Shown here piece by piece: positions 20,003 through 30,109 of a DNA stretch of 64,000 nt. Source of the stretch: Rhodosorus marinus (lineage: Eukaryota > Rhodophyta > Stylonematophyceae > Stylonematales > Stylonemataceae). Location of the stretch: the NCBI GenBank assembly GCA_029953675.1, contig JAMWBK010000001.1, positions 1,401,001-1,465,000 on the forward strand. The letters are read 5' to 3'. The position numbers and the translations under genes were made by a program. Within the stretch, counting starts at the first letter, position 1. Every line of letters starts with the position of its first letter. Below the pieces are notes generated by a model, which did no database searches, was not told the origin of the DNA, and saw only the letters and a list, made by a program, of their open reading frames with translations.

Positions 20003-21412
20003 ATGGTAGGGATATCTCGGCGCTCGACGGAGCCTCCTCCCAAGGAGGCACTGCCAGGTGGGGGACTCCGTGTTCGCCTCAGCTGCGGCACGTTTTCTTC
20101 CGAGGCTGACTTGGAAGGCGCTTCTGGCACCCAGGCGCGTGCACTTATCTCCGCTGTCACCAGCCTGATCACGGCTGCGAGTGATCGTGGAGTGCTCCCT
20201 CAGCTCACCAAGAAGCTAGGTGGGCTGGAATCGGGATTGCTGGCCAGGTCAAATTCAAATTCGGACGAGAATTTGAATTGCCCCAGAGTGGCAGGATTGG
20301 CTGAAGGCAGTCAACATCAGGTCAATCAACATGAACCTGTCCCGGGACAGGCGAGGGCTGTTGCTTCTGCGCGGGACAGTACGACGTTGGGGAGCGGCAG
20401 GCCGGGCCAAAACGCGCTTCAGCGCTCGGGGACTCGAGGCAATGGTGGTGGTGACTGTGCGGCAACCGGTGTGGAGGAGACTGCAGCTGTGGACTTCCCT
20501 CTCTTGGACCAGCCCTCAGGTGGTCACCAGCTCCCGGCTACTTCGGGGGCACGTGGTGGCCGCAAGGGGGGTGCTTCGTACGCATCAGTCTTGCGGAAGG
20601 GCACCACTGCCACACGTACGGCGGCTATGCTCCGTTTCATACCATCTCGCGAGCCTCAGGATGGACCTGTGGAGACCACTCTCCAATTTCTGTGGGTGCG
20701 AAATGTCCGGCCCCAGACTACACGAGGACAGGTTCCGTCTATGCGAGACTTCCGGGACACTTTTGCGGAATCGTTAGGGTGCAGCCGGGGTGATTTCTTC
20801 TTCGCAAACTATGAGGGCCGCGATGTGCTGTTTTTGGTCTCCGCAACCGCCGCCAAGTACCTGGAGGCCTTGCTGGCGAAGCCTACCGAGCAGTGGCCTG
20901 AGACCGCCCGGTGGCTGCGCTGCAACCCGCAGGTGGTTTTGCACTTCGATTTTGACCGTTTCTCGGGCAATTTCCTGTCTCCGGGAGAAACGGCAGGGCT
21001 CTCTGAGCATGAGAGCAGCGTGAAGGCGGCAGCGATCCATTGGCTACGGATTCAGCGCCTTGAGAGGATCTTGTTGGAGCGGTTCCGGTCGGGCCCTCGT
21101 CACCTGCGCATGGCGGTTTCCAGTTTCTTCGATCTGGAGAGGCGACTTGTGCTGACTTCGCGCTACAAGACAGAGCTGCAGCGGGTGGGTATTTTGGAGG
21201 GCTCTGCTTCCAGCACTACTTCCAGCGAGAGTGGTGAGGAAGGGGAGCAGACTGAGGGCATGGCGGTGGAGGACGCCCAGGTTACTTTGCTGAAGCCCGC
21301 GGGATCCGTTCCGCGAGCCTCGCGGAGTGGGCGGCTCACGACTTTGGTGCGGATAGGAGGTAAGAGAGCGAGGACCGACTCCCCCGGGTCTAAGGAGGAG
21401 AAGCACGATTAG
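20003..21412 (+). CDS. Family A ORF1 protein, 469 residues
   Basis: The frame is open from upstream, but I start at the ATG at 20003 because family B ORF1 begins with the same MVG(I/V)S motif (47906). Residues about 1-80 resemble the B ORF1 N-terminus in layout (helical segment ISAVTSLITAASDRGVLPQL). A low-complexity region follows. The conserved domain is at about 230-330: LQFLWVRNVRPQTTRG, RDFRDTFAESLGCSRGDFFF, then VLHFDFDRF. Next comes a helix IHWLRIQRLERILLERF and an acidic, then basic tail (GGKRARTDSPG). No CCHC knuckles are seen, unlike many ORF1 proteins. Presumed RNA-binding or RNP partner of ORF2; this is inference from position. Confidence 0.8.
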   Translation: MVGISRRSTEPPPKEALPGGGLRVRLSCGTFSSEADLEGASGTQARALISAVTSLITAASDRGVLPQLTKKLGGLESGLLARSNSNSDENLNCPRVAGLAEGSQHQVNQHEPVPGQARAVASARDSTTLGSGRPGQNALQRSGTRGNGGGDCAATGVEETAAVDFPLLDQPSGGHQLPATSGARGGRKGGASYASVLRKGTTATRTAAMLRFIPSREPQDGPVETTLQFLWVRNVRPQTTRGQVPSMRDFRDTFAESLGCSRGDFFFANYEGRDVLFLVSATAAKYLEALLAKPTEQWPETARWLRCNPQVVLHFDFDRFSGNFLSPGETAGLSEHESSVKAAAIHWLRIQRLERILLERFRSGPRHLRMAVSSFFDLERRLVLTSRYKTELQRVGILEGSASSTTSSESGEEGEQTEGMAVEDAQVTLLKPAGSVPRASRSGRLTTLVRIGGKRARTDSPGSKEEKHD

Positions 21413-21424
21413 CGCTCCAGGCAC

Positions 21425-21442
21425 GGCTGCGAGGTCGCAGCC
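21425..21442 (+). promoter_or_regulatory. Inter-ORF hairpin, family A
   Basis: GGCTGCG-AGGT-CGCAGCC between the ORF1 stop (21410-21412) and the ORF2 ATG (21444). Perfect 7-bp stem, identical in the other two copies that keep this region. It may help reinitiation or frameless coupling of ORF2. Confidence 0.7.
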
Positions 21443-21443
21443 T

Positions 21444-24400
21444 ATGGATCTACAGTCTTATGTCCTGAAGGAGGGCGGAGACTGGGGCATTTGGCGTACG
21501 CGTTTTCGGAGTTGGCTCCGGCGGTGGATTTCTTTGGAAGGAGGCTCGCTTCCCCTCCGTGGGGGCATTCCCCCTGTCGTCCTTCCTCGTGGAGACCTTC
21601 TAGTAGCTGGAACCATTCTCGATTTCATCTTCACGAGCCTGGCTCGCAACATTCGGGACACAGTCATTTGGGTTTTTCTGGGGGTCATGCCGCGCCTGAT
21701 TCTGGCCCCCATTCACACATCGGAGCGCAGATGGCGAGTACGAGACCGACTGGCCCTGTTCTTGAAGGGAGACCTCGAAGTACTACAGCGCAGCTATTTG
21801 GCGTCGTCAGCACCATCCGCCCGTCGGACTCGGCATGGCACAGTGTCGCCCGTGCCGGTTCGAGTACAGAAATTGGTAGCAGTGGGCGATTTAAGTCGAG
21901 CGGCGCGGGTTTTGGAGGGCCAGGCGCCTGTCCTCCCCTACGATGATAGTCTCGCCCAGACGGTGTGGTCTTTGTTCCCTGAGTCCGACGTGGACTTGTC
22001 CCCTGAATTCGAGGTGTTCTTGGACCGTCCGGAGTTGGCCAGGTTTCGCATCGATCTGACGCTCAGTGAGTCTGACCTGGAGGATTTGCTTCGTACCTCG
22101 CGTCGGGGACGCTGTCCCGGACCCTCCGGACTAAGAACAGAGCTATTCCAGGCCCTGAGCCAGCCTGGCAAGAGCGCGCTTCTGAGGATCCTTAACAAGT
22201 TGTTCCAGGGCGTATCGGGTGCGTCTGCGCCATGGGAACATCTCCGGCAGGCACAGCTTTGCTTGCTCACGAAACCTGACCACCAGCCGGCCCACCCGCG
22301 TCTCCGGCCGATCGGGATGGTGGAGAGCCTACGGAAGTTAGCCGGGAGGTGGCTATGCCAGCGCCTTCGTCAGCGCGTCACAACTTTTATGGCGCCTTTG
22401 CAAGTAGGGGTGGGATTCTCTGGGGGTTGTGAACTGATCACCCATGGGATCGAGCTAGAACGCGCCAGTAGGCCGGAGTGGGGAGTCTTGGTGGTTGATT
22501 TCCGGAACGCATTCAACAGCGTGTCGCGGACGCATGCGCTAGAGGTGCTCCGACGGGTGTTTCCGGAGGCGTGGCCGTTTCTATCGGGTATTTACGGAGG
22601 GGAGAGCCTCCCCTACTTGACACCGGAGGGCACTATTTTTCAAGCACATACTGGCGTCCAACAAGGCAACCCTTGCGGACCTCTTCTTCATGCCTGTGCC
22701 CTACAGCTCGTACTTTTACGTCTTTCGACTGAGGTCTCGGATCTTCGAATCTGCGCGTACCACGATGACGTAACATTGCTGGGCACCCTTGACACCCTGG
22801 CTAGGGGACTGACCGCGATCGAAGCGATTGCACGTCGCGTCGGTTTGACTGTGGAAACAGAAAAATGTCGCTTTCTCCCCCCGAGGGACGTGTCGCTGAA
22901 CTCTCTGCCACCCACTCTGCGACTAATCAGCGAACGTGAAGGGTTCGAACACCACGGCGTCGGATTGGGGACTGACAACTTTGTCCAAGCATCCTGCGAG
23001 CGAGTTTTGGCACGGCACAAGCAACTCACCGACGCCATTGAGCACCTACCCGACAGCATGCTGCAATCGGCCTGCTTGCTTTCCCGCTTTTGTGCCGGTC
23101 CCAGACTCAACTACTGGTTGCGCAGCCTGCCTCCAGCTTGGGGCTCGTGGATCGCGGCTAAAGCCGACGAAATGACCCTGCAACACTGGGGAACGCTCTT
23201 GGATGAGCCCATCGATCTTGAAGCTGCTCCCGACAGGGACTTTATCCGTGCACAGATCGCTCTACCGTTGCGATTAGGGATTCGGCGTCGCAGACCGTGG
23301 GCTGGTATGCTCGCCAGCGGCGGTTGCCTCCTGGGCTACCGCGCTGCGAACGTTGGTGACCTTCCAGATGCGAAGTGCCTGCCTCTTGGCTCGAGCTTTG
23401 ACCAACGAGGATCCAGTGACCCTGCCGCCCCCGCTTTTGACAATTTATGATGGTCTTCAACACGCGTTCAGGAGGTGCAACGCCGTGCCGGACGCAAATC
23501 GGTCCCGCTTTCGTTCCTGGAGGGAGCTGTTATGGGGACGAGCTGAAGCGATTGAGGATTGTCCCCTCGACCGAGTTCTTGCCGATGACGGAGAGGCTAG
23601 CCCCGGGTCCCCTGTTGCAGACTACCCGGGTTTGAGCCGATTGTGGAGCTCCCGCACTGATGTGATTCAACATAGCCTCACCTGGGGCCAACACAGTGCC
23701 GCTCACACAGTCATGCTCAATTCTCCTCTCACGCCGCCTACCACTGCCGCTCGTCTCCGCGGCATGGGAGGCCACCTCTCGCACTTGTGGTTAACCATTC
23801 TACCGTCGTCATTGAGTCATCGTCTCGATGCTTTCCAGTTCCGTTCTGCCGCACGGATCTATCTCGGTTTGCCACAGGCTCCGTGGCACTCTAATCGGCC
23901 GTCTTTCTCTCAGGGATGTGAGAGCCGGATTGACGCTTGTGGCTACCACTTCCTGGGTTCCTGCGGACTGTTGCGAGGTCTCCGTACGAGGCGTCACACT
24001 CGCCTCAAGTACATCCTCAGCGAACTTTTGACTCGGATAGGGCATACGGTTGAGGTTGAGTCGGAACTGCCCAGATCAATCTCGGACTCTGCACCGCCCC
24101 GTTGTATAGCCGATCTCCTCGTCTCTGACGCTGCTGCCAGACGCTCAACATATGTGGACCTTGCGATTACCTGCCCCGTGGCCAGCGCCCACCTCACCGC
24201 AGCCGCCCGCCGCCGGGGGGCCGCGGCTTCAGCCATTCGAAGAGTTAAGGAACGACGGTATGCTGAGAGCATGGCCAGTCTGCCTTGCGCTGAGGGTCGC
24301 TCTCACCGGTTCCAGCCATTCATTGTGGAAAGCTTTGGTCACGTGGATAAGTCGGGTTTAGAGTGGTTGCGGAAATGTTTTGCTGAGCATCCTACTGAAT

Positions 24401-24513
24401 ATTTGGCGCTCTTGAGGCGTTTAAGTGTCTCCCTTTGGCGATATTCCAGCGACATGCTTTCCGAGGCGCGCCATCGGCGCCTGGGGTTGCATACTTCCCT
24501 CCCTAGTTATTAG
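21444..24513 (+). pseudogene. Family A ORF2: RT plus REL-type endonuclease, one frameshift
   Basis: About 1023 residues if the frame were unbroken. N-terminal 200 residues: no AP endonuclease; GDLSRAARVLEG is typical of the segment ahead of RT in non-LTR elements. RT about 200-480: RPIGMVESLRKLAGRW, motif A VVDFRNAFNSVSR (about 350), GVQQGNPCGPLL (about 403), catalytic YHDDVTLLG (about 438). The zinc motif near 825 should read CQGC, 9 residues, His, 4 residues, Cys; here the first Cys is Ser (SQGCESRIDACGYHFLGSC). Endonuclease core: IADLLVSDAAARRSTYVDLA (about 887). A 2-nt loss in a G run near 23276-23281 breaks the frame, which resumes in the frame holding 23353-24513. Confidence 0.9.
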
Positions 24514-24758
24514 TTCATCTTCACGCCTTGCGTAGCGCTTCAGGCTATGCTAGTAAAGTCCATCTTAACATTAGCCTGCTCGATATTTCCGGATCATCCT
24601 GAGGGCTAACGTTGTAAAAGGGCCATAGGGGCACGTTAGCCCTAGGGATGATCCGGCAAGTCCTATGTAGGTTTCGATGAATGGTTTCGATAGGGAGGGC
24701 GATAATAAAAATCATTCGAGGGGTAAAAAAATTCATTCCAGGGGTACCCTCGATGCTG

Positions 24759-24861
24759 TGCATGAATGCCGCTTTGACGTTGGAGGCGCGAGTTCTTCGC
24801 CGCACTTAGTCTTTTTTTCCCCTCGGGGGTGTTTCTTTCAGCCTCGGATTAAACCATTCGT
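24759..24861 (+). mobile_element. Family B, 103-bp 3' fragment with 9-bp TSD
   Basis: The last codons of B ORF2 (HECRFDV-type frame, CGCATGAATGCCGCTTTGA-like) and the 3' UTR to CCATTCGT. TCGATGCTG flanks it at 24750-24758 and 24862-24870; the unoccupied site is 37412-37420 in copy 2. Confidence 0.85.
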
Positions 24862-24959
24862 TCGATGCTGAAGCATTTCGACAGGGGCCATAGGGCGAAG
24901 TTTAGTGGTTTTTAATTGCCCTATGCAGTAGATTTATTAATTCATGCCTATGGATCCGT

Positions 24960-25066
24960 AGCGTACGAACGCTGCTTTGATGTTGTGGAGGCGCGCGATC
25001 TTCGCGGCGCATAGTCTTTTTTTTCCCTCGGGGTTTTTTCTTTAGTCTCCGATTAAACAAATTCAG
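24960..25066 (+). mobile_element. Subfamily B2, 107-bp 3' fragment
   Basis: ACGAACGCTGCTTTGATGTT, T run, CCCTCGGGG and GATTAAACAAATTCAGT match the B2 end at 14440-14548. It lies in a 210-bp block (about 24926-25135) that copy 2 lacks; no clear TSD. Confidence 0.7.
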
Positions 25067-25250
25067 TCATGGTAGTGCAACTAGACCAGGTCGGATCCCA
25101 GACCCAACAAAAAAAGCCCTGTGGCTCCACAGATATCTCCGTGAACAACCAGAGGTATATTGTAGCTGGCGCAAGGCAGGCTGCTGAGTACGCGGGTCCA
25201 CTTGTCCGCTAAAAACATAGTATGCTGTATCGGAGCTGAGGTAAAAGCTT

Positions 25251-26252
25251 TTAGTACAAAATCCCGCCGAGCATACCCTGGTAGACACCAGAAGCTGTTC
25301 GTATTATCAGAGGGCATCCTCCGGGGGTGTTGATACTGTACTGGGTGACTCCTTCCCCGCTAGAGAATAGGCGATTGTTGAAGAGAATAAGCCCAACCGT
25401 TCCTCCCACGTCCGATTCGCACTTCACCTCCAACTGCGCGTCAGCGATGTCGTAGGCAGTTACGCTGTCGCATCCAACATATAAAATCTTTAGATCTTCG
25501 GAAAGCACTAAACTTTCCACACAGGGAGATTTGACCTCGGCAACCACCTCAAGCGTATCCGGGTTCCACCGTCGTATGGTCTTAGTCAAGAGGCTTGGGA
25601 GGAACGGGTTAACTGCGTAGAGATCGGATTGTCCCCTGATCTCAAAATGAGCAATGTAGATCGTTCTGACTTCGTTCACCTTCGTGTAGTTCTGGGAAAC
25701 GTCGTACTGCATGACAATTCCTTCGCTCTTGAGCTCAGGAATATTGTACCCCACGTATAAATACTTGGCCGTGAGCGCAGCATCCACGGGCTCTAGTTGG
25801 AAGTTTCCGTACATCTCAGGTTTGATCTCAACCTCGGTCTGGAGGGTTATTGGCTCCATGATCTTGACGGATTTGCCCACTGGAGAGATCAAAAGCATTT
25901 TCTCTATGAGATCATCGCTCGAACCTCGGATGAAGATCGGTCCTTGTGACGTGAGGAGATTATCTCTCGTCTCAAGTAATTTCCCGTCCTCATCGATATG
26001 CCATCGACGAACGAAGCCGGCATCATCTGTTTTCTCCCACGTATACATGTATGAGCGGTACCGCATTACGGTCTTGTATCCTTCGCCACCTTCTTGAGGT
26101 TTAAGCATCTGCATCGCCCTGCTACCATTTCTGAGGCTGTGTGCAGCGTACAGCTCAATATTTCCCAGCTCATCAACAACCGCGACGTTGGTCTTACAAT
26201 GAGCCAGTGATCCTATCAAGCTGATGAGCACGAAAGCAAACACTACTTTCAT
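25251..26252 (-). CDS. Secreted beta-propeller-like protein, copy 1
   Basis: 333 residues with a signal peptide (MKVVFAFVLISLIGSLAHC). Short repeated beta units can be seen: NVAVVDELGNIELYAAHS, FVRRWHIDEDGKLLE, IVMQYDVSQNYTKVNEV, IRRWNPDTLEVVAEV, ILYVGCDSVTAYDIADAQ, GVTQYSINTPGGC. Such strand-turn repeats with Trp or Tyr suggest a WD40/YVTN-like propeller outside the cell, though I cannot name a family. Two N-glycosylation sequons occur (NGS, NYT). The paralogue at 37589-38590 differs at about 15 positions, all between residues about 125 and 300. A TATA-type box lies 326 bp upstream of the ATG. Confidence 0.75.
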   Translation of the reverse strand: MKVVFAFVLISLIGSLAHCKTNVAVVDELGNIELYAAHSLRNGSRAMQMLKPQEGGEGYKTVMRYRSYMYTWEKTDDAGFVRRWHIDEDGKLLETRDNLLTSQGPIFIRGSSDDLIEKMLLISPVGKSVKIMEPITLQTEVEIKPEMYGNFQLEPVDAALTAKYLYVGYNIPELKSEGIVMQYDVSQNYTKVNEVRTIYIAHFEIRGQSDLYAVNPFLPSLLTKTIRRWNPDTLEVVAEVKSPCVESLVLSEDLKILYVGCDSVTAYDIADAQLEVKCESDVGGTVGLILFNNRLFSSGEGVTQYSINTPGGCPLIIRTASGVYQGMLGGILY

Positions 26253-26577
26253 CTTCCAGCGCGCTTTTCTGTCTTCTCAGAAAGAGGTGTAAAAACCAAC
26301 CACGTCTGTTTTCGATCGGCGAAACCTAACTGAAATTTCAGCAGCAGACTACTACGAACGAATAGACTACTAGGAGCAATGCTAGGAATAGCTTGTTATC
26401 AGCTTCACACAGAAGAAACAGCGTGAACTTTCTTTTAAGCGTCTGCTTGGTTTGGCAGCCTCTCCAACAGATTCCTCTTATTCCCTCAACAAGTCGTTGC
26501 ACTAATTCTGTTCCAGTTGTTCCAGTTGCACCTTCCCCCTCTCGTGCCAAATGATGTTTCACAATCCCCACACTAAA

Positions 26578-26585
26578 TTTATATA
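26578..26585 (-). promoter_or_regulatory. TATA-type box TATATAAA
   Basis: Reads TATATAAA on the minus strand, in the right orientation for the propeller gene at 25251-26252, leaving a leader of about 300 nt. It is conserved at 38898-38905 ahead of the paralogue. A 71-77 codon frame in the leader (from 26571) is kept in both copies, but I would not call it a gene. Confidence 0.45.
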
Positions 26586-28335
26586 CACTCTAGCAGTACC
26601 CCAGGTCCAAGCTCGCAAACGTCGACGTGGAGGTCTTTACCACTTTAGTTGGTTTTGTCTCTTTACGGCGTCTAGCCAAATCTCCAGATGGTTGGAACCA
26701 ATCAAAAGAGCTTTTTGGCGCATGCTAAAATTAGAACTTGACTTTAGATTTCGAACGGAAAGAGAATCTTCGCATATGATCGCCCAGTCTAGTTGTGTAC
26801 ATCTGAGGGGTCCAAAATTTTCTCCTCGCTGGGTAGAATATAATGGTGTTGTCATGTACCGTCCGATAAGGTTTATCGGACAGTACGGATATTTTTTGAA
26901 GTGGAAAGACTATTGAAACACAGCATAAGACGAATGGGTGTCCAAATAAAATTATTCGAAAACTAGGTCCGATTGCCCGTCCGATAAACAGGACCGATAA
27001 ATCGTCCGAAGTTCAATCAACGTTAGTCTAATAATCAATCATCTCCAGTCCAGGTATTGAATCATGATTACTTCTTGGAATGGCTCGTATATCATGAATC
27101 ATCATTACTTCTCCTCATGACCAGCTGACACTATCATGTAATGAATCATGATTATTTCTGGACTCGACAGGCTGGCAAACGTTGGTTGAAGATTGCGGTT
27201 AAGGTGGCAAGGACTTGGAGTAGAACAAGCGAGTCCCGAAGGGAGTTGTCTCGTGTCCTCTGGTAGCGTGAGTACTTTGGGGATCGACCATATGGTTGGT
27301 CGCGTTTCAGTGTCTTTTTGGGTTAACCCAGTGGTGGAGTTCAACCGCCGTTATTCTCGAGGCGAATTCTGTGTGCCGTTCGTATTCCTTAGCCCCCGGG
27401 GGACTTAATTCTCGGAGCAAGCCGAGTGGACTTTTTCTTCGAGCCACATAGCCAGGAGCTTCAATAGTTTGGTAACCATGAGTTCTGCCCGCATCGCAGA
27501 CATTGGCATTTTGTCGCCCGCTCTCGTCTATGAAATCGCTGAAACCCTCCCAGACCACACTCTTCTTCTTCCCCTTCCCTATTCTGCACTACTAGGAATT
27601 TCAACTACAGTTCCCGAACGAAGACTTTCCTTGCTGCCCTAGTGCTCGTAAAACCATCCTAGTGGACCTCGGAAAATATTGGGACCCTTACGTCCTCGGA
27701 ATTTGCTAGCCTTTGTAAGTGGATTATCAACGGTAAGTCCTTGGAATCTCGTAACTCTTGTATGTGGATTGGTACCGTTGGAAATGCAGACAGCAAATGA
27801 TCACATTGTTTATTCATCAACGGAAAAACCACCTGAGAGCAAGAAACCTAGCAAAACCCACCTGTACGATCCCACCGAAAAAGGTAGTAAGTCCTCGTAT
27901 ATTGATGAAAATCAAACCTTAGTCAAAACACAAACTCTGAAAAAGAAGAAATCCGAGCTAAGGGTAGGCGGGAGGGGCGGATCTCCATAAAGAGGAGCAG
28001 CAATGCAGCCCCAAATAACAAACCCTGAGCTCCTCCAGCAGCTTCAGTAGCCCCGCTGGCACAAGATGATTTCCTTCATCCACACAGCAATGGAACTAAA
28101 TCGATATCCTAAACATGCGAGGAGCAAAGAAGAGGCCATCAGCCCAGGTGGAGTCGGCAGGCACTGAAACCCTTGGATACTCCGCAGGACTTAATCCCTC
28201 GGTTCAAGTTCCTTTGCACTAGCTCATGCTCTCACACCCTATCACCAGATAGTTGGCCACCGCCTTATCTCCTCTTTCTACCACTTGCCCTGTTCCTTCC
28301 GCGACGGCTACTCTGACTTTCGAATATATTCTGAG

Positions 28336-28454
28336 TAGGGTTGTACCAAGTGAGTCGGGTTTTCCGCTGTGAACCCCTCTAAACCCCTTGTTTTCGCCGG
28401 CTTTTGAACATTTCTGGGTCGTAACCGAAAACCCGGCCCCCTTGGCACAACCCT
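28336..28454. mobile_element. hAT-like MITE, 119 bp, 8-bp TSD
   Basis: Terminal inverted repeats TAGGGTTGTACCAAG and CTTGGCACAACCCT(A), then CGGGTTTTC and GAAAACCCGG inside. ATTCTGAG flanks it at 28328-28335 and 28455-28462. An 8-bp duplication and a TAGGG terminus fit hAT-type non-autonomous elements. It is nested in the long-TIR element of copy 1 and absent from copy 2. Confidence 0.75.
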
Positions 28455-28916
28455 ATTCTGAGCAAGTCATAACCTGCTGCTTTTTTGTTGGTGATTAGCC
28501 AAGCAAAAGTTCCCCAACGCCCGCAGCGAACGACCACGCACCGAAAAAGACGCATTGAAATATATCTGACGCAATCGGTCGTTATCGGATCATTTATCGG
28601 ACGACGCATATCCAGTCTTTTATATTCAGGTCCGATTAACTCATATCGGACGGAGATCTGCAGAATATATCGTAATACAGGACGACCTGTATTATGTAAT
28701 AATCGGACGGTCCGATATTTATGGGACGCAATCGGACGTTTTTTTAGCGGACGGAGCCGGCAACCCTAAATTATAACAATTTCGCCAAAAATTCCGCAGA
28801 TGCAATTCCCCGGTTGCTCACCACCCCCCAGTCAAAAAAAAACGCCTTCCCCACCCTCTTCCATATGAATGATTTGCGCATGGAGCACGTAGGCAATGGA
28901 CCGACAGTGGTTGCAT

Positions 28917-29017
28917 GCTTGCCGAGGCCCGCCACCGCCGCCTGGGCTTGCATGCTAATTTCCCTAGTCCTAGTTTCCTTTTGCGTCTTGCGTAGCACAT
29001 CAGGCTTTGTTAACATA
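28917..29017 (+). mobile_element. Family A-like 3' fragment
   Basis: CTTGCCGAGGCCCGCCACCG, then TGCGTCTTGCGTAGCACATC and AGGCTTTGTTAAC match the A/A2 ORF2 end and 3' UTR with many changes. An old, very short copy. Confidence 0.6.
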
Positions 29018-29211
29018 ACCACCGCAGCCGTGGTCGGAACTGTCGACCTCAGTGCCAAAGTGAGCGGGTTACTTAGCCTGGGTTTTGGGGAAGTCTTGGT
29101 GCCACGCTTGTTGTTTGGGTGCTCAAATCGGAATCCTCGAAAGCGGCCTGTTGCGATGTGTGTAAAACTTCAAAAAATTATCGGTACTATGTAATCGTGC
29201 CTTCCGATAAC

Positions 29212-29291
29212 GATGATCGGACGGCACGATGATCGGACGGCACGATGATCGGACGGCACGATAATCGAACGGCACGATGATCGGACGGCAC
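29212..29291. repeat. 16-bp tandem repeat, five units
   Basis: GATGATCGGACGGCAC at 29212, 29228, 29244, 29260 (variant GATAATCGAACGGCAC) and 29276. Copy 2 has one good unit and one degenerate unit at the equivalent place (about 41250-41283), so the array expanded in copy 1 or contracted in copy 2. Confidence 0.85.
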
Positions 29292-29488
29292 ATGCCAGCG
29301 CTACTTATAGCCTTGCCTTGAAGATGGGTACAAAATCTACAGACGTCAGGCGGAGACAATGTTCACTATCTTCACAGCTGACAATGGGATCGGCAACGCT
29401 CATCCTGAAAATCAATATTTTCTAGCTAATCAATGCCACGTCAGATCATGTGGGGCTAGTCGTCGGATTTTTGCGCTAATCCAAAGTT

Positions 29489-29605
29489 TCCTGCTGTGGC
29501 GCATGAATGCCGCTTTGATGTTGGAGGCGCGAGTTCTTCGCCGCACTTAGTCTTTTTTTCCCCTCGGGGTTTTTTTTTCAGCCTCCGATTAAACCATTCG
29601 TTCGC
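29489..29605 (+). mobile_element. Family B, 117-bp 3' fragment with 11-bp TSD
   Basis: Codes for LLWRMNAALMLEARVLRRT and ends in the B 3' UTR and CCATTCGTTCGC. AATCCAAAGTT flanks it at 29478-29488 and 29606-29616. In copy 2 the site is uninterrupted (AATCCAGAGTGGG, about 41474), which gives a filled and an empty allele of the same locus. Confidence 0.9.
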
Positions 29606-29639
29606 AATCCAAAGTTGGTCCACCAAGTCAATGTTTGGC

Positions 29640-29765
29640 GATATTCCGCGATGTATAATCGATTCCTACGGATTGAACGAGTACAAATTGGTTTCACGGA
29701 ATATAAATTTGACTGATAAGAGACTGAATTGTGTGTTCAACGGAAGTGTTTATTACCCGACGTAG
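29640..29765 (+). other. Short frame kept in both duplication copies
   Basis: IPRCIIDSYGLNEYKLVSRN, then LNCVFNGSVYYPT and a stop at 29763-29765. Copy 2 has the same frame to 41628 with mostly conservative changes. It could be the last exon of an unrecognised gene or chance. The rest of the stretch to 30109 shows nothing. Confidence 0.25.
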
Positions 29766-30109
29766 GGGTCTCGTCATCTTTCATTCATCATTGGTAACCA
29801 TGGCTATAATTAAATATAAAAACATTCTAACATTTAACTACTTCATACAATTTATTCTTTTTTCAGTTTGGAATGAACTACCATTTCTAAATATGCGTAT
29901 TTGCCAAACAACCGTGCGCCAACATAAGTACTCCATTAGGATCGATCTACTGTCTAATGAGTACCGTACCGTTACATGGAGACACTAAATATAGTAAGAA
30001 CCTTATTACCCCGGACTTCTCTGGTGTGTTGCTATTGGGAGGGGGAATGATGTCGAGCTGGTTGTGTAAATACATTTAATCCGAGACAGAAACCGGCAGA
30101 GACGCCGAC

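Larger units (their letters stand above)
19736..24561 (+). mobile_element. Family A, full-length 4826-bp retrotransposon
   Basis: TSD ATCTTAACA at 19727-19735 and 24562-24570; the empty site is at about 37130-37138. Order: a 5' piece resembling the family's own 3' tail (GGCTATGCTAGTAAGGAG, 19741-19758), 5' UTR from TTGTTGTCGAGGATTGGGG, ORF1 (20003-21412), hairpin, ORF2 (21444-24513), a 3' UTR of about 48 bp with CACGCCTTGCGTAGCGCTTC, and the terminus GCTATGCTAGTAAAGTCC. There is no poly(A) and no LTR. One 2-nt deletion breaks ORF2. Confidence 0.95.
26853..29294. mobile_element. Long-terminal-inverted-repeat element, copy 1
   Basis: Starts CATGTACCGTCCGATAAGG at 26853 and ends with the inverted CATGTGCCGTCCGAT at 29294. 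The left arm (to about 27165) is the same as in copy 2; the right arm survives only over its outer 100 bp, where a 16-bp unit has expanded. CGGAC/GTCCG and TTATCGGA motifs recur throughout. The interior near 28.5-28.75 kb matches 40.58-40.79 kb of copy 2 in opposite orientation. No transposase was found. Plus-strand frames at 27193-27408 and 27679-27990 persist in both copies but start with TTG or ATT and have no known motif. Confidence 0.55.
16286..29907. repeat. Segmental duplication, copy 1
   Basis: Colinear with 34223-41774. The common left edge is ATAACCGCCGC and the right edge ends TTTGCCAA. By eye identity is above 90 percent over most of the shared sequence. Copy 1 is longer because of insertions at 18965-19499, 19736-24561, 24759-24861, a 210-bp block at about 24926-25135 and 29489-29605, and because the interior near 28.26-29.18 kb differs. 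Between the start and 17515 I see no gene in either copy. Confidence 0.9.

Noticed and set aside
27679-27990. 103-codon frame present in both duplication copies
   Set aside because: No ATG at its start; persistence is explained by the recent duplication. Lysine-rich end without motif.
29212-29291. CRISPR-like array
   Set aside because: Units are 16 bp, directly abutting, with no spacers, in a eukaryotic transposon.
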